NCBI RefSeq assembly: GCF_013407165.1
Contig: NZ_CP026994.1
Location: 496,001 to 560,000, forward strand
DNA from: Nitrosopumilus oxyclinae
GTDB taxonomy: Archaea > Thermoproteota > Nitrososphaeria > Nitrososphaerales > Nitrosopumilaceae
Direction: 5' to 3'
Length of the DNA stretch: 64,000 bases
Shown: in pieces, positions 25,250 to 35,062 of the stretch
Position numbering within the stretch: position 1 is the first letter of the stretch
Layout of the letters: each line of letters opens with the position of its first letter
Made by a program: the position numbers and the translations under genes
The notes under the pieces: generated by a model
Told to the model about the DNA's origin: nothing
The model's input: the letters and a program-made list of their open reading frames with translations, nothing else
The model's database searches: none

Positions 25250-26518
25250 TCAATCAACTAAGATTTTTGCACCCATACGATTCATCTCCTCTACAAAATT
25301 TGGATATGAAACTTTGACTGATTCCGGATCTGTAACTGTACAATTACCAACATACATTCCTGCAATACAAAATGCCATGAATAATCTGTGGTCTTCTTCT
25401 GATATTAAATCTGCACCTGAAATATTTTCTGATGCTTCTAAAATCATACCGTCTTCTTTTTCTTGAATATTAATTCCAAGTTTTACTAATTCTCTTGAAA
25501 TGATTGCAATTCTATCTGTCTCTTTTAATCTTGCATGTTTTACATTAAATATTTCAATTGGTCCAGATGAACATAATGCCAAAATTGCAAGTGGTGGAAG
25601 AAGATCTGGTGAATTACTCAAATTAAATTTTCCTCCCTTTAGTTTTTCAGGAGATTTAATTTTGATTTGTTCATCATCCATCATTATTTGAACTCCTAAC
25701 TGTTCTAAAATATCTATAAACACTTCATCTCCTTGAGGTAAATTCCCCATGTTTCCCTTTATTGTAATGTCCTCACCGTTTAGAACAGTTGCAGAAAGAA
25801 GTAGTGCAAGACTTGAAAAATCTATTGGAACAGTAAATGTAGATTCTTTGTAAATTTGTGGAGATATGTTGTACCTTTTGTATGGAATTAGTGTTTGCAC
25901 TGTTACGCCAAACTTTCGCATTGTGGCAATTGTTGCATCAAGATATGGCTTTGATACTAGGTTTCCTTCAATGGTGAGATTGATTCCTTTCTCAGTTAGT
26001 GGTGCACAAATTAATAATGAAGAGATAAACTGGCTAGAAAAATTCCCTGGAATCTTTACTTCTCCTCCAATTATTTTTCCTTTAATTTTGATTGGCGGTT
26101 TTCCATCAGTTGAACTACACTGTGCTCCAATACTTGATAATGCATCTAAGAGGGGCTGCATTGGTCTTTTTTGTAAACTTGAATCTCCAGTTAGAGTGAT
26201 TTCCTCAGAATACAGACTTGCTATGCCTGAGGCAATTCTCATTGTAGTACCTGAATTCTCAGTATCAATTTCAGGTACTTTTGTGCCTATTTTTATTGGA
26301 TTTTTAACAATTATTGATGAATCAGCAATCTCAATTTCTGCTCCAAATTTCTTACATGTCTCAATTGTTGCTTTAGTATCTGCTGAGAGTAATACATTCT
26401 CTACAGTACTGTTTTTTCCAGCAAGTGATGCTAGAAAAATTGCTCTGTGTGTATAGCTTTTGTTTGGAGGACAAATTATCTGTCCTGTTATTTTTGATTT
26501 TTGAATTTTACACTTCAT
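25250..26518 (-). CDS. aroA: EPSP synthase (3-phosphoshikimate 1-carboxyvinyltransferase)
   Basis: 422 residues with the duplicated inside-out barrel. Key motifs: GQIICPPNKSYTHRAIFLAS at the start (PEP/S3P-binding Lys and Arg), ENSGTTMR, GDSSLQKRPMQPLLDAL, and RLKETDRI near the end. It adds enolpyruvyl from PEP to shikimate-3-phosphate. The start overlaps the shikimate kinase gene end by 11 bases. Confidence 0.97.
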   Translation of the reverse strand: MKCKIQKSKITGQIICPPNKSYTHRAIFLASLAGKNSTVENVLLSADTKATIETCKKFGAEIEIADSSIIVKNPIKIGTKVPEIDTENSGTTMRIASGIASLYSEEITLTGDSSLQKRPMQPLLDALSSIGAQCSSTDGKPPIKIKGKIIGGEVKIPGNFSSQFISSLLICAPLTEKGINLTIEGNLVSKPYLDATIATMRKFGVTVQTLIPYKRYNISPQIYKESTFTVPIDFSSLALLLSATVLNGEDITIKGNMGNLPQGDEVFIDILEQLGVQIMMDDEQIKIKSPEKLKGGKFNLSNSPDLLPPLAILALCSSGPIEIFNVKHARLKETDRIAIISRELVKLGINIQEKEDGMILEASENISGADLISEEDHRLFMAFCIAGMYVGNCTVTDPESVKVSYPNFVEEMNRMGAKILVD

Positions 26519-27362
26519 GAACTTCTGCCTTTTTATTGCTAATTTTTGAAACGATTATGTTTCCTTCTAATGTTGAGAATACTTTTTTGATTGCAGTTTC
26601 ATTTTCTTTTTTTGTTACTGCTGCAATTGATGGTCCATTTCCAGAAACTGATGCTCCTAGTGCGCCTTTTTCAATTAGTTCTGTAATAATTTTAGAATCT
26701 GAATTTAATATTGATGCAGTAGCTAATCCGTTTATTATCATTGCATCCCAATAGTTTGCTTTTCTGGCTAACTCCCATGCATTTTCAAAAATTGATGAGA
26801 GAATCTTGAGTTTTTTTAAGTTTCCTCTTTTTCTATTTTTTGGAATAAATATTACTGCAATTAGGTTGGATGGCCCCTTTTCAAATTGTATTCTCTTCTT
26901 TTTTGCATTGTCTGTAACATTAAATCCCCCATAATAACAAGAACATGCATCATCGTATGCTCCGGTAATGCTGACTTTGGATTCAATTGATGCATCTACT
27001 CCTGCAAGTAAAATTTGCTGATCAGTGAATTTTGGTTTGAATATTTTTGCACATGCTAGGGCAACGGCTGAAGAAATAGCGCTTGAACTTTTTAATCCGT
27101 AACCTGTTGGGATTTCTGAATCTAATGTAATTATGATCTTGTTTTGCTCCAAGTCTTTTTTTGAAACAATTTTTTCAATTGTTTTGTTAATCAAGCGAGA
27201 ACTTAGGCTCTTATTCTCAGATTGTATTGAAATCCCTTTTCCTGGGCTGGTCTCTACTGTAGCCTCTACTTTAAGCTCAATTCCTAGGGTGGCCCCTTTA
27301 TGATTTGCAATTGCATTTACCAATGAAACTGCCCCATGGACTGTAGCCTTTGCTTTTGCCAT
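26508..27362 (-). CDS. aroK: Shikimate kinase, archaeal GHMP type
   Basis: 284 residues from ATG 27362, overlapping the aroE stop by one base (TGATG). It is a GHMP kinase: the ATP loop is PTGYGLKSSSAISSAVALAC (about residues 86-105) and GASVSGNGPSIAAV is the C-terminal motif 3. Archaea use this type in place of the P-loop AroK of bacteria. The context, between aroE and aroA, confirms shikimate as substrate. Confidence 0.92.
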   Translation of the reverse strand: MAKAKATVHGAVSLVNAIANHKGATLGIELKVEATVETSPGKGISIQSENKSLSSRLINKTIEKIVSKKDLEQNKIIITLDSEIPTGYGLKSSSAISSAVALACAKIFKPKFTDQQILLAGVDASIESKVSITGAYDDACSCYYGGFNVTDNAKKKRIQFEKGPSNLIAVIFIPKNRKRGNLKKLKILSSIFENAWELARKANYWDAMIINGLATASILNSDSKIITELIEKGALGASVSGNGPSIAAVTKKENETAIKKVFSTLEGNIIVSKISNKKAEVHEV

Positions 27363-28183
27363 CAAAATCCCCCTAACAGTGCTTTTTTCATGGCATTATA
27401 AGGTGCTTCTATGCCCTGCCAAATCTCAAAAGCCCTGACTGCTTGACCTAGAAGCATTTCATACCCGTAAATTATAATTGCTTTTTGTGCTTTTGCTTTT
27501 TTGATAAAATCTGTGTTCATTGGCATGTATACGATATCATACACGATTGTTTTTTCATTAATTCCATCTAATTCAATTACACTGGATTCATTTTTGAGAC
27601 CTACTGATGTTGCATTGACAATAATGTCGTAATTCTTTGCTGAATCTTTAATGTCTTCAATTTTTACAGCACTAGCATCTAGTCCTATTGTTTTTGCAAA
27701 TTTTGAAAGACTGACTGCTTTTTCTAGTGTTCTATTTGCAATGGTTATACTATCTGCTTTTTCTTTAGCAAATCCTGCAACTATTGCTCTGGCTGCTCCT
27801 CCTGCTCCAATTAAAAGAACTTTGGCTCCTTTGATGTTTAATTCTTTTTTCTTAAATGGTTCTAGGAATCCATCCATGTCTGTATTGTATCCTTTTAAAA
27901 CTCCATCTTTGTTTGATACTGTGTTAACTGCACCAATAAGACTACACGTTTCATCAATTTTATCTAGATACTTCATCATCTCCACTTTATGTGGGATTGT
28001 AATGTTGAAACCGTCTATCTTTATTTTCTTTAATCCTTCAATACCTTCAGCTAATTCTCCTTTAGGAATTCTATATGCAATGTATGATGAATCTAAATCT
28101 AATTCCCTAAATGCTGCACTATGAATATTTGGTGATAATGAGTGATCAATGGGATCTCCAATTACGGCAAATGATTTACTCAT
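27362..28183 (-). CDS. aroE: Shikimate dehydrogenase
   Basis: 273 residues. Substrate motif DPIDHSLSPNIHSAAF at the start, catalytic Lys in FNITIPHKVEMMKYLD, NTDMDGF, and NADP-binding GAGGAARAIVAGFA. It reduces 3-dehydroshikimate to shikimate. Tightly packed between aroD (42-base gap) and shikimate kinase (1-base overlap). Confidence 0.96.
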   Translation of the reverse strand: MSKSFAVIGDPIDHSLSPNIHSAAFRELDLDSSYIAYRIPKGELAEGIEGLKKIKIDGFNITIPHKVEMMKYLDKIDETCSLIGAVNTVSNKDGVLKGYNTDMDGFLEPFKKKELNIKGAKVLLIGAGGAARAIVAGFAKEKADSITIANRTLEKAVSLSKFAKTIGLDASAVKIEDIKDSAKNYDIIVNATSVGLKNESSVIELDGINEKTIVYDIVYMPMNTDFIKKAKAQKAIIIYGYEMLLGQAVRAFEIWQGIEAPYNAMKKALLGGF

Positions 28184-28225
28184 CTTATTTTCTTGAGTAT
28201 TATGATTGATTTAAACTCTCAACTG

Positions 28226-28897
28226 TTATTTTTTTAAATTGATAATTTTTTTCACTTCATCTACACTGAATTGCCCAGGAGCTATTGCTTTTCCTAGTGA
28301 GACGTATGTGTATGGACTGCCCAAATATAGGCACAAAATCCTTGAAATTCTACCATAATCTCCCATTGCAAATGCGATGAGATTATTTTTCCCTTTCTTA
28401 CTGTACAATTCTAACATTCTAGTAGAGTCATCAGTTGATTTTGCCGTACTGACTATTTTTACATTTGAAGAATATTTACTCATTAGAGTTATCTTCTTTT
28501 TTAGTTCTGCAGAACTTGGGGTCTTTTTGAAATCGTGCCATGAAACAAGTAATTTTGTTTTTGTTGATTTTAAATAATTCGTTAATGTTGCATTTCTCTT
28601 CAATGTGTTAAATTCTATATCTAGCAAGAATGGGTTGTACTCTGCAATTAATTTTATAATTGCAATTCTTTCTTTTTCATTTCCTGAAAACTTTCCACCT
28701 TCGTTTTTTGGTCTTAATGTGCATACTATTCTATTGAGATCTTTTTTTATCAATTCTAATGTTTCTGGAATTTGGTCTGATCTTAGAAAATCAAATCTAA
28801 CTTCAACATAATCTGATTTTGATAGTGCAATTTTTAATCTTTTTTTAGTTTTTGCTGGTGTTTGTTCTGCAATGGAGACACATGTTTTGTATTTCAT
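28226..28897 (-). CDS. aroD: 3-dehydroquinate dehydratase, type I
   Basis: 223 residues, a TIM barrel with EVRFDFLR near the N-terminus, the catalytic His in SWHDF, the Schiff-base Lys in NVKIVSTA, and a C-terminal APGQFS. It dehydrates 3-dehydroquinate to 3-dehydroshikimate. Start overlaps the DHQ synthase stop by 4 bases (ATGA). Confidence 0.95.
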   Translation of the reverse strand: MKYKTCVSIAEQTPAKTKKRLKIALSKSDYVEVRFDFLRSDQIPETLELIKKDLNRIVCTLRPKNEGGKFSGNEKERIAIIKLIAEYNPFLLDIEFNTLKRNATLTNYLKSTKTKLLVSWHDFKKTPSSAELKKKITLMSKYSSNVKIVSTAKSTDDSTRMLELYSKKGKNNLIAFAMGDYGRISRILCLYLGSPYTYVSLGKAIAPGQFSVDEVKKIINLKK

Positions 28898-29952
28898 TTT
28901 TCTAAGATATATTCATCTGAGACTTCCATTCCAAAATGTCTGCCCATTGCAGCCTTTGAATGCACCATGACTGTATCTCCTTTCTTTAGGTGTGTAACTG
29001 AAACGAGTTGCCCATTTGATTTTACAAAGCGAATTGTTTCTGCGTCTTGTGCAATGATTCCTCCTGTTTCTCCTCCCACAGTAGCTTTAATCATCAACAT
29101 TGGTCTTCGTTCGATCTTTGATCTTCCTACAGTTGCTCTTCTTGCTTTACCTTTTGAATTAAGAATTAAAACTTCAGAACCTGTCTCTATTTCTGAGAGA
29201 TAACTTGTTGTTCCATCTGGTGACAATGTATAGCAATGAACTGCACCTGCGTTTACTCGAAATGGTCTAGGTGATGTAAATGATGATCCTACTGATTCAT
29301 TATGAACTAGAAACAAAAAGTTTGATCTGCTCCCAATTAACATGCCTTCCCCTTTGTGAAGCATAGATGCAGTATCCACACAAACGCGCTCTCCGTCTCC
29401 TACTTCCTTGATTTCTGTAATCTTTGCAGGCTTCATATCGAAACTCTTTGTTCCCAAGTATATCATGACTTCACGAACTTCACTAATTGATGATGTGCTG
29501 AATATTACGCCATCTACTCCGACTTCTAAAATTGAAAACATCTTCCTGACTTCCTCAGGGGTTCTAGCTATTGCAAAGATTTTGGTGTGAATTTTATGCA
29601 ATTTTGCAATAATGTTTTCTAGTGGAATTATTTTCCAGTCTTTTACTTCGATAATTACAAAGTCTAATCCTTTCTTGGCTATGTTGAGAACATTTTCGAT
29701 ATCAGAATTTGATAAGATTTGGAATTTCCTTCCAACTTTCTTACCCTTTGGTTTTGGAGCCTCTTTTTCTAATACTACATAATTTGCAGAACTAGATGGA
29801 AATACTGTTTGAAGTTTAGTCTTTTTCTTGCCTAGTTTTTTTGGGTCAAGATACACCATCTTGATTCCTTCTTCTTCTAATTGAGGAAGAAGTTTAGCTA
29901 ATTGTGTCTGTGACACTTTAGGTGAAATTATTAATTCTCTTGATTTACTCAA
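28894..29952 (-). CDS. aroB': 3-dehydroquinate synthase II
   Basis: 352 residues of the archaeal DHQ synthase II family, unrelated to bacterial AroB. Visible family segments: EVGDGERVCVDTASMLHKGE, GMLIGSRSNFLFLVHNES and RPFRVNAGAVHCY. It makes 3-dehydroquinate from the ADTH-synthase product by oxidative deamination and cyclisation with NAD. It overlaps the ADTH synthase gene by 8 bases, matching the consecutive steps of the pathway. Confidence 0.95.
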   Translation of the reverse strand: MSKSRELIISPKVSQTQLAKLLPQLEEEGIKMVYLDPKKLGKKKTKLQTVFPSSSANYVVLEKEAPKPKGKKVGRKFQILSNSDIENVLNIAKKGLDFVIIEVKDWKIIPLENIIAKLHKIHTKIFAIARTPEEVRKMFSILEVGVDGVIFSTSSISEVREVMIYLGTKSFDMKPAKITEIKEVGDGERVCVDTASMLHKGEGMLIGSRSNFLFLVHNESVGSSFTSPRPFRVNAGAVHCYTLSPDGTTSYLSEIETGSEVLILNSKGKARRATVGRSKIERRPMLMIKATVGGETGGIIAQDAETIRFVKSNGQLVSVTHLKKGDTVMVHSKAAMGRHFGMEVSDEYILEK

Positions 29953-30727
29953 TTTTTTTCATTGCTTCCTTTGCGGTTCCTTTTCTGAAAATTATTTCGG
30001 CTAATGCTTCTACCATTTTTTCAGGTGTTTTATGTGCAAAGATGTTTCTACCATATGTAACTCCTTTAGCTCCTGCAGTCATTGCGTCTTCGGTCATTTG
30101 AAGAATATCTAAATCTGTTTTAGCTTTTGGTCCGCCAGCAATTACAATTGGAACTGGTGTGCTTTTTACAATTTTTGCAAATGAATCAATATCACCTGTG
30201 TATAGTGTTTTTACAATATCTGCACCACACTCTGCTCCGATTCTTGCAACATGTCCGACAACTTCTGGGTCATGTGGATTCTTGATATTTTCTCCTCTTG
30301 GATACATCATTGCTAAAAGTGGCATTCCCCATTTGTGACATTGGTCTGCAGTCATTCCTAACTGCTCTAACATCTCTGGCTCTTCTTTGCCTCCAATGTT
30401 GATGTGCAATGAAACTCCATCAGCTCCCATAGCTGCTGCCTCTTTTACAGTTCCAGTTAACATTTTGCGATTTGGTGCTAATGATAATGATGTACTACTT
30501 GAAAAATGAACTAAAATTCCTATTTTGGTTGGTTTTGGTAATGCTTTGAGAATTCCTTTGTTAATGATTACACTTGTGAGTCCATGTGTTTCACATTTGT
30601 AAATTGTTGATATTGGATCTTCAAGACCCTCAATTGGTCCATTAGAGATGCCGTGATCCATTGGAATGCAAAGCATTCTTCCCTTTCTGAGAATTCGATT
30701 AAGTCTAATTTGATTTCCTGATACCAT
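29945..30727 (-). CDS. aroA': 2-amino-3,7-dideoxy-D-threo-hept-6-ulosonate (ADTH) synthase
   Basis: 260 residues, class I aldolase fold. [17 protein letters not shown] near the start, the Schiff-base Lys in [12 protein letters not shown], and [10 protein letters not shown] at the C-terminal phosphate site are typical. It condenses aspartate semialdehyde with a 6-deoxyketohexose phosphate, opening the archaeal route that avoids DAHP synthase. It is first in the cluster, so the promoter for aroA'-aroB'-aroD-aroE-aroK-aroA lies just upstream of 30727. Confidence 0.93.
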   Translation of the reverse strand: MVSGNQIRLNRILRKGRMLCIPMDHGISNGPIEGLEDPISTIYKCETHGLTSVIINKGILKALPKPTKIGILVHFSSSTSLSLAPNRKMLTGTVKEAAAMGADGVSLHINIGGKEEPEMLEQLGMTADQCHKWGMPLLAMMYPRGENIKNPHDPEVVGHVARIGAECGADIVKTLYTGDIDSFAKIVKSTPVPIVIAGGPKAKTDLDILQMTEDAMTAGAKGVTYGRNIFAHKTPEKMVEALAEIIFRKGTAKEAMKKIE

Positions 30728-30884
30728 GATTTGATCTGATTTTTGTGCCCTACTTAAAAATAACGTGAATCTTTGAATTCGAATTTCTCAAAAATTGCGC
30801 ACAAATCACTCATTTTGTTTATTTCTTTTTCCATTGTTTATTTCTATCAAGAATTAAATAGAAATTCTAAGGGATTATGGTTAC

Positions 30885-32003
30885 TTGAGTCAAACTACTG
30901 AGCAGATACAAAAAAGTGATATCAAAGATATTTTAGAAAATTCTCTTAATGGCCAGAGACCTGGTCCTGAAGATATTTTGAGATTATTAGAGTCTGATGA
31001 TATTCATTTGATGGGTCTTACTGCAGGTCATTTAACACGAAAACAGTTTGGCAAGAAAGCCTCTTTTGTAAATAATATTATTTTGAATTATACCAATGTC
31101 TGTATCACAGATTGTAAGTTTTGTGCATTTTACAGATCTCCTGGAGCTGAGGATTCTTACACATTAACTCTTGATGAAATTGAAGCTAGAGTAAAAACCT
31201 CTTATGACATGTTTAAGATTCGACAAGTTTTGATTCAGGGCGGTCATAACCCTAATTTGAAAATTGAATATTATGAAGATGCATTTAGGATGATTAGAGA
31301 AAAATTCCCAACTGTTGGGGTTCATGGATTATCTACATCTGAAATTGATATGATTTCTAGAGTTGAAAAATCATCTACAAAAGAAATCTTATCTAGATTA
31401 AAAGATGCAGGATTGCAATCAATTCCCGGAGCTGGTGCTGAAATCTTAACTGATTCAGTTAAAGAAATTATTAGTCCTAAAAAAATCTCTAGTGCTGATT
31501 GGATTAGAATTATGGATGAGGCACACACCTTGGGTATTCCAGGTTCTGCAACAATGATGTATGGCAGTGTTGAGAACAATAATGATATTGTTGAGCATTT
31601 TTCTAAAATTGTAAAATTACAAGAAAAGACCAAAGGCTTCATGGCATTTATTCCGTGGAACTTTGAGCCAAACAATACCTTGATGCAAGAAGAAGGTATT
31701 GTGGATTACGGAACTGGCGGAACTCAGCTATTGAAGATGATAGCAATATCTAGACTAGTTCTTGATGGACTAATCCCCCACATTCAATCCTCATGGTTAA
31801 CAAATGGGGTTGGTATGGCTCAACTAGCACTACAATATGGTGCTGATGACTTTGGTGGCACACTCATTGGAGAAGAAGTTGTTTCTTGTACTGGAGCACG
31901 TTCAACAGAACTTACTGAGAAAATAATTGTCGATGCAATTCATCAAATTGGCTATCAGGTAGAAGAGCGAGATAATTTCTATAATCCTATTTCAGTATCA
32001 TAA
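30885..32003 (+). CDS. mqnC: Radical SAM enzyme, MqnC-like (dehypoxanthine futalosine cyclase)
   Basis: 372 residues from a TTG start with TTAAATAG about 28 bases upstream. The cluster motif C-x3-C-x2-C lies in NVCITDCKFCAFYR; LIQGGHNPNLKIEYYED and SIPGAGAEILTDSVKEIISP follow closely the MqnC/CofH group. MqnC makes cyclic futalosine in menaquinone synthesis; CofH works in F420 synthesis. QGGHNP and FIPWNFEPNNT favour MqnC, and so does the neighbouring UbiD-like gene (3'-ends overlap by 6 bases). Confidence 0.78.
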   Translation: MSQTTEQIQKSDIKDILENSLNGQRPGPEDILRLLESDDIHLMGLTAGHLTRKQFGKKASFVNNIILNYTNVCITDCKFCAFYRSPGAEDSYTLTLDEIEARVKTSYDMFKIRQVLIQGGHNPNLKIEYYEDAFRMIREKFPTVGVHGLSTSEIDMISRVEKSSTKEILSRLKDAGLQSIPGAGAEILTDSVKEIISPKKISSADWIRIMDEAHTLGIPGSATMMYGSVENNNDIVEHFSKIVKLQEKTKGFMAFIPWNFEPNNTLMQEEGIVDYGTGGTQLLKMIAISRLVLDGLIPHIQSSWLTNGVGMAQLALQYGADDFGGTLIGEEVVSCTGARSTELTEKIIVDAIHQIGYQVEERDNFYNPISVS

Positions 32004-33440
32004 TCCGTAACTGGACCATTTAGAATTTACTAGATCTTTTGTCTTCTCATCGACTTTGACTTGTTGTTGAATTTCTCTTTCATATCCTTCTTCTCTAGTT
32101 TTTTGAGTTGCATCAATTCCCATTTTAGATCCCAAGTTCACTAGAGGTGATGCAGGATCTAGTGTGTCAGTTGGTGTGTTGTTGATAATTACAGTATCTC
32201 TTGCAGCATCTGCCCTTGTAGTGATTGCCCAAATTACATCATTGATATCATGAACATTGATGTCCTCATCTACGACTACGAACATTTTTGTCAGTGATAG
32301 CTGTCCCATTCCCCAAAGACCCATCATGACTTTTTTTGCCTGTCCTGGATATCTTTTCTTTATTGATATAATTGCAAATCCTTGGAACCATCCAGCAGGT
32401 GGCATGCTAAAGTCTATCACTTCTGGATGGAACATTTGAATCAGTGGCAAAAATGAACGCTCAATTACTTTGCCGATATATGCATCCTCTAGAATTGGTT
32501 TTCCAACAACTGTTGTAACGTAGATTGGATCTTTTCTTCGCATAATTCCTGTTAGTGTAAATGTTGGGTATGGCTCAACTGGTGTATAGTATCCTGTGTG
32601 ATCTCCAAACGGTCCTTCATCTCTAATGTCTGCAGGATCTACATATCCTTCTAAAACAATCTCTGCATTTGCTGGAACATCCAAATCAATTGTTTTACAT
32701 TTTACAGTTTTGATTCCTTCTTTTCTTGTAATTCCTGCAAAGAGATACTTGTCCAGTCCTTCTGGAACTGGAGCAATTGATGAAAATACTGTAGCCGGCT
32801 CTCCGCCAATAATAATTGCAGTAGGGATTTTTTCTCCTTTTTCTTTTGATAGTTCACTGTGATGTGCACCTCTCTTGTGTTTTTGCCAGTGCATTAGTGC
32901 ATGAGTTTTATCAACAATTTGCATTCTGTAAACTCCTAAATTTCTTACTCCTGTTTCTGGATGTTTAGTTGCAACTAGTCCTAGTGTTATGAATCGGCCT
33001 GCATCATCAGGCCATGATTTTAAAATTGGTAAATCATCAAACGATGCATCACTTGATGTAATCTCAGTTACTGGTCCACTTGATTCTGCTTTTGGAAATG
33101 ATGCAGTCATTTTGGATAGTTCTGGAAGTTTTTTAATTTTATTTAGTAACCCTGATGGGATGTCCATCTTTGTCATATCTACAATACGTTGACCAATTTC
33201 AGTAAAGTCTGTCATCTCTAATCCAATTTCTAATCTTTTCATTGAACCAAACGCATTTCCTAAAACTGGCATGTCGAATCCTTTTACATTTTCAAAAAGT
33301 ATTGCCGGACCATTAGAGTACATTTCACGTCTCATGATTTCTGCAATCTCTAAATCTGAATCAACTTCTGTTTTGACTCTCTTTAATTCTCCGTGTTTTT
33401 CAAGCTCTGAAATGAAATCTCTAATTCCTTCTATTCCCAC
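31998..33440 (-). CDS. UbiD-family decarboxylase
   Basis: 480 residues from a GTG start. UbiD features: GVRNLGVYRMQIVDKTHALMH, EIVLEGYVDP, GPFGDHTGYYTP and a C-terminal DPASPLVNLGSKMGIDAT. These enzymes use prenylated FMN to decarboxylate aromatic acids. Next to an MqnC-like gene it could be the late decarboxylase of the futalosine menaquinone route (MqnL-like), but UbiD sequences do not define substrate. The prenyltransferase UbiX is not in the window. Confidence 0.87.
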   Translation of the reverse strand: MGIEGIRDFISELEKHGELKRVKTEVDSDLEIAEIMRREMYSNGPAILFENVKGFDMPVLGNAFGSMKRLEIGLEMTDFTEIGQRIVDMTKMDIPSGLLNKIKKLPELSKMTASFPKAESSGPVTEITSSDASFDDLPILKSWPDDAGRFITLGLVATKHPETGVRNLGVYRMQIVDKTHALMHWQKHKRGAHHSELSKEKGEKIPTAIIIGGEPATVFSSIAPVPEGLDKYLFAGITRKEGIKTVKCKTIDLDVPANAEIVLEGYVDPADIRDEGPFGDHTGYYTPVEPYPTFTLTGIMRRKDPIYVTTVVGKPILEDAYIGKVIERSFLPLIQMFHPEVIDFSMPPAGWFQGFAIISIKKRYPGQAKKVMMGLWGMGQLSLTKMFVVVDEDINVHDINDVIWAITTRADAARDTVIINNTPTDTLDPASPLVNLGSKMGIDATQKTREEGYEREIQQQVKVDEKTKDLVNSKWSSYGL

Positions 33441-33480
33441 ATTGACTCTCTAGTCAGATCAAGTATAAGCTTAACTGGTT

Positions 33481-33855
33481 TTACATTGGTGGGAGTTCTG
33501 TTTTTCTATCATGTCCGCCAGAACCGAATTTACAGTAAAAGCACAATTCTGATTCCATGTACTTTAATTGTTCAACTTGAATTGCTCCTAGTTTTAGTGC
33601 AATTTTTGTTAGAATTTTATATTTTAATGGCATTGCAGGAATTACTTCATCCATGTACACTCTGTAATGATCTGGACAAAACTTTAGAGTGACTTTTGAT
33701 GGCTCTTTGCCTTTCTCGTTTACTTGTTTTGTAAAATTGATCTGCTCTCGAATGTATTCATGTTTAGGACATGGGCAATCCTTACCTCCAGGATGTTTGT
33801 AGGCTGGAGTGTTCTTCCAATCAAAATCTGGATATTCTTTTTCAAAGTCATCCAT
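33481..33855 (-). CDS. Conserved hypothetical Cys-rich protein
   Basis: 124 residues from ATG 33855; TTTATATG centred about 25 bases upstream indicates a leaderless start here rather than at in-frame 33894. It has CPCPKHEY, FCPDHYRVYMDEV and CFYCKFGSGGH, enough Cys/His for one or two metal sites. No known family is recognised. Confidence 0.6.
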   Translation of the reverse strand: MDDFEKEYPDFDWKNTPAYKHPGGKDCPCPKHEYIREQINFTKQVNEKGKEPSKVTLKFCPDHYRVYMDEVIPAMPLKYKILTKIALKLGAIQVEQLKYMESELCFYCKFGSGGHDRKTELPPM

Positions 33856-33951
33856 AAGATCAATTGTGCATTTTAGCATATAAAACTTGATCAAAATTAG
33901 TTGGCGGAATCAACCCAAATGTACATAAACCCCGAATTGGCCATCAAAATT

Positions 33952-34695
33952 ATGGCAGCTGCTAAAAAGCAAACAAAACAAGATCTTGAAAACAAGATTG
34001 CCGAATTAGAAGCAAAGCTAAACAAACTTTCTACTCAGCTAGATTCAAAACCTGCTGAAGTGAAACCAGCAGAAACAAAACCTGCTGAAGTAAAACCAGC
34101 AGAAACAAAACCTGCTGAGGTTAAACCAGCTGAAACCAAACCAAAAGGTGTTCTACCTAAAGGAACGGATTCAAAACCAGCTGAAGTGAAACCAGCTGAA
34201 AGACCTGCAGCAACTACAAAACCTAAAGGTACACTACCAAAAGGATTTGGAGATGCACCAGCAGAAGCTCCTAAACCACAGGATGCCCCAAAACCAGCTG
34301 AAACTACATCACAACCTCCAGCAACTGTACAAGATGCATTAGAGAATGCATACATGACAGCTCCTATGACATCATTCCATGATTATAGAGCCAAAGTCAC
34401 AGGTTATTCTCCAGCACCTAACAGATACTTTGTCAGACTAACAGCTCCTGTAGGTAAAGTCCCAACTAAAAATTGGAATGATCAAAAAGCAGTAGTAACA
34501 GGTTACACTGCACCATCAAACCAATACTTTGCTACAAGAACAAGAATGGCATTCCATCCTGCTGATAAGCGATTTGGAAGTTTTAGTGGAGTCCCAATGA
34601 CTGTTGACGGTCTTAGTGCACAAACACAAACACAACAAGCACCACCGCCAGAACCACCAAAGCCTGCAAAAGGCACACTACCAAAAGGTTTCTAA
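33952..34695 (+). CDS. KGTLPKGF-repeat protein A (Pro/Ala/Glu/Lys-rich)
   Basis: 247 residues from ATG 33952; the frame is open from 33901, but ACATAAAC, about 26 bases before 33952, marks a leaderless start and matches the paralogue start. Layout: short coiled coil (KQDLENKIAELEAKLNKL), a PAEVK/PAETK repeat linker, KGVLPKGT and KGTLPKGF motifs, a conserved 90-residue domain with two similar halves (KVTGYSPAPNRYF and VVTGYTAPSNQYF), and KGTLPKGF at the very C-terminus. No signal peptide. Function unknown. The paralogue is at 35063. Confidence 0.7.
   Translation: MAAAKKQTKQDLENKIAELEAKLNKLSTQLDSKPAEVKPAETKPAEVKPAETKPAEVKPAETKPKGVLPKGTDSKPAEVKPAERPAATTKPKGTLPKGFGDAPAEAPKPQDAPKPAETTSQPPATVQDALENAYMTAPMTSFHDYRAKVTGYSPAPNRYFVRLTAPVGKVPTKNWNDQKAVVTGYTAPSNQYFATRTRMAFHPADKRFGSFSGVPMTVDGLSAQTQTQQAPPPEPPKPAKGTLPKGF
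34291..34689 (+). repeat. Direct repeat shared with 35333-35731
   Basis: The block covers the conserved domain of both KGTLPKGF proteins. Offset is 1042 bases; I count three base differences over about 399 bases, two of them in the short segment after TCATTCCA. Sequences outside the block diverge and differ in length. Confidence 0.8.
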
Positions 34696-34758
34696 TTCAA
34701 AAATAACTTTTATTTTCTATTTTTAATAGTAATATTCTTCTCTGTTCATACACTATAC

Positions 34759-34950
34759 ATGGCTCCAAAAATCTCATGTCCTAACTGTCAACAAAATGAA
34801 TGGCTTGAAAATTCTGAACTGAGCTATCTTCCAACGGTTATGAAGATGGATGATGGAACTTATGCTGCTGATCCAAAAAATGGAATTCATGTTAGATTGT
34901 GGCGCTGTAACAATTGCATGTATGTGATGCAATTCTGGGAACCTGATTGA
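34759..34950 (+). CDS. Small zinc-ribbon protein between the two KGTLPKGF genes
   Basis: 63 residues with CPNC and CNNC pairs at both ends of the chain, a single zinc ribbon, ending in YVMQFWEPD. It sits alone between two duplicated genes that point the same way. Its role is unknown. Confidence 0.65.
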   Translation: MAPKISCPNCQQNEWLENSELSYLPTVMKMDDGTYAADPKNGIHVRLWRCNNCMYVMQFWEPD

Positions 34951-35062
34951 TAAAAAAACTAATGTAATTATTTCAAAATATTGTTTGATTTTACTAATTA
35001 ATTTGAACAAAAGTTTTCGATGAACAAAATGTAAATAAACAATGCGATATTTACTGTAAGGA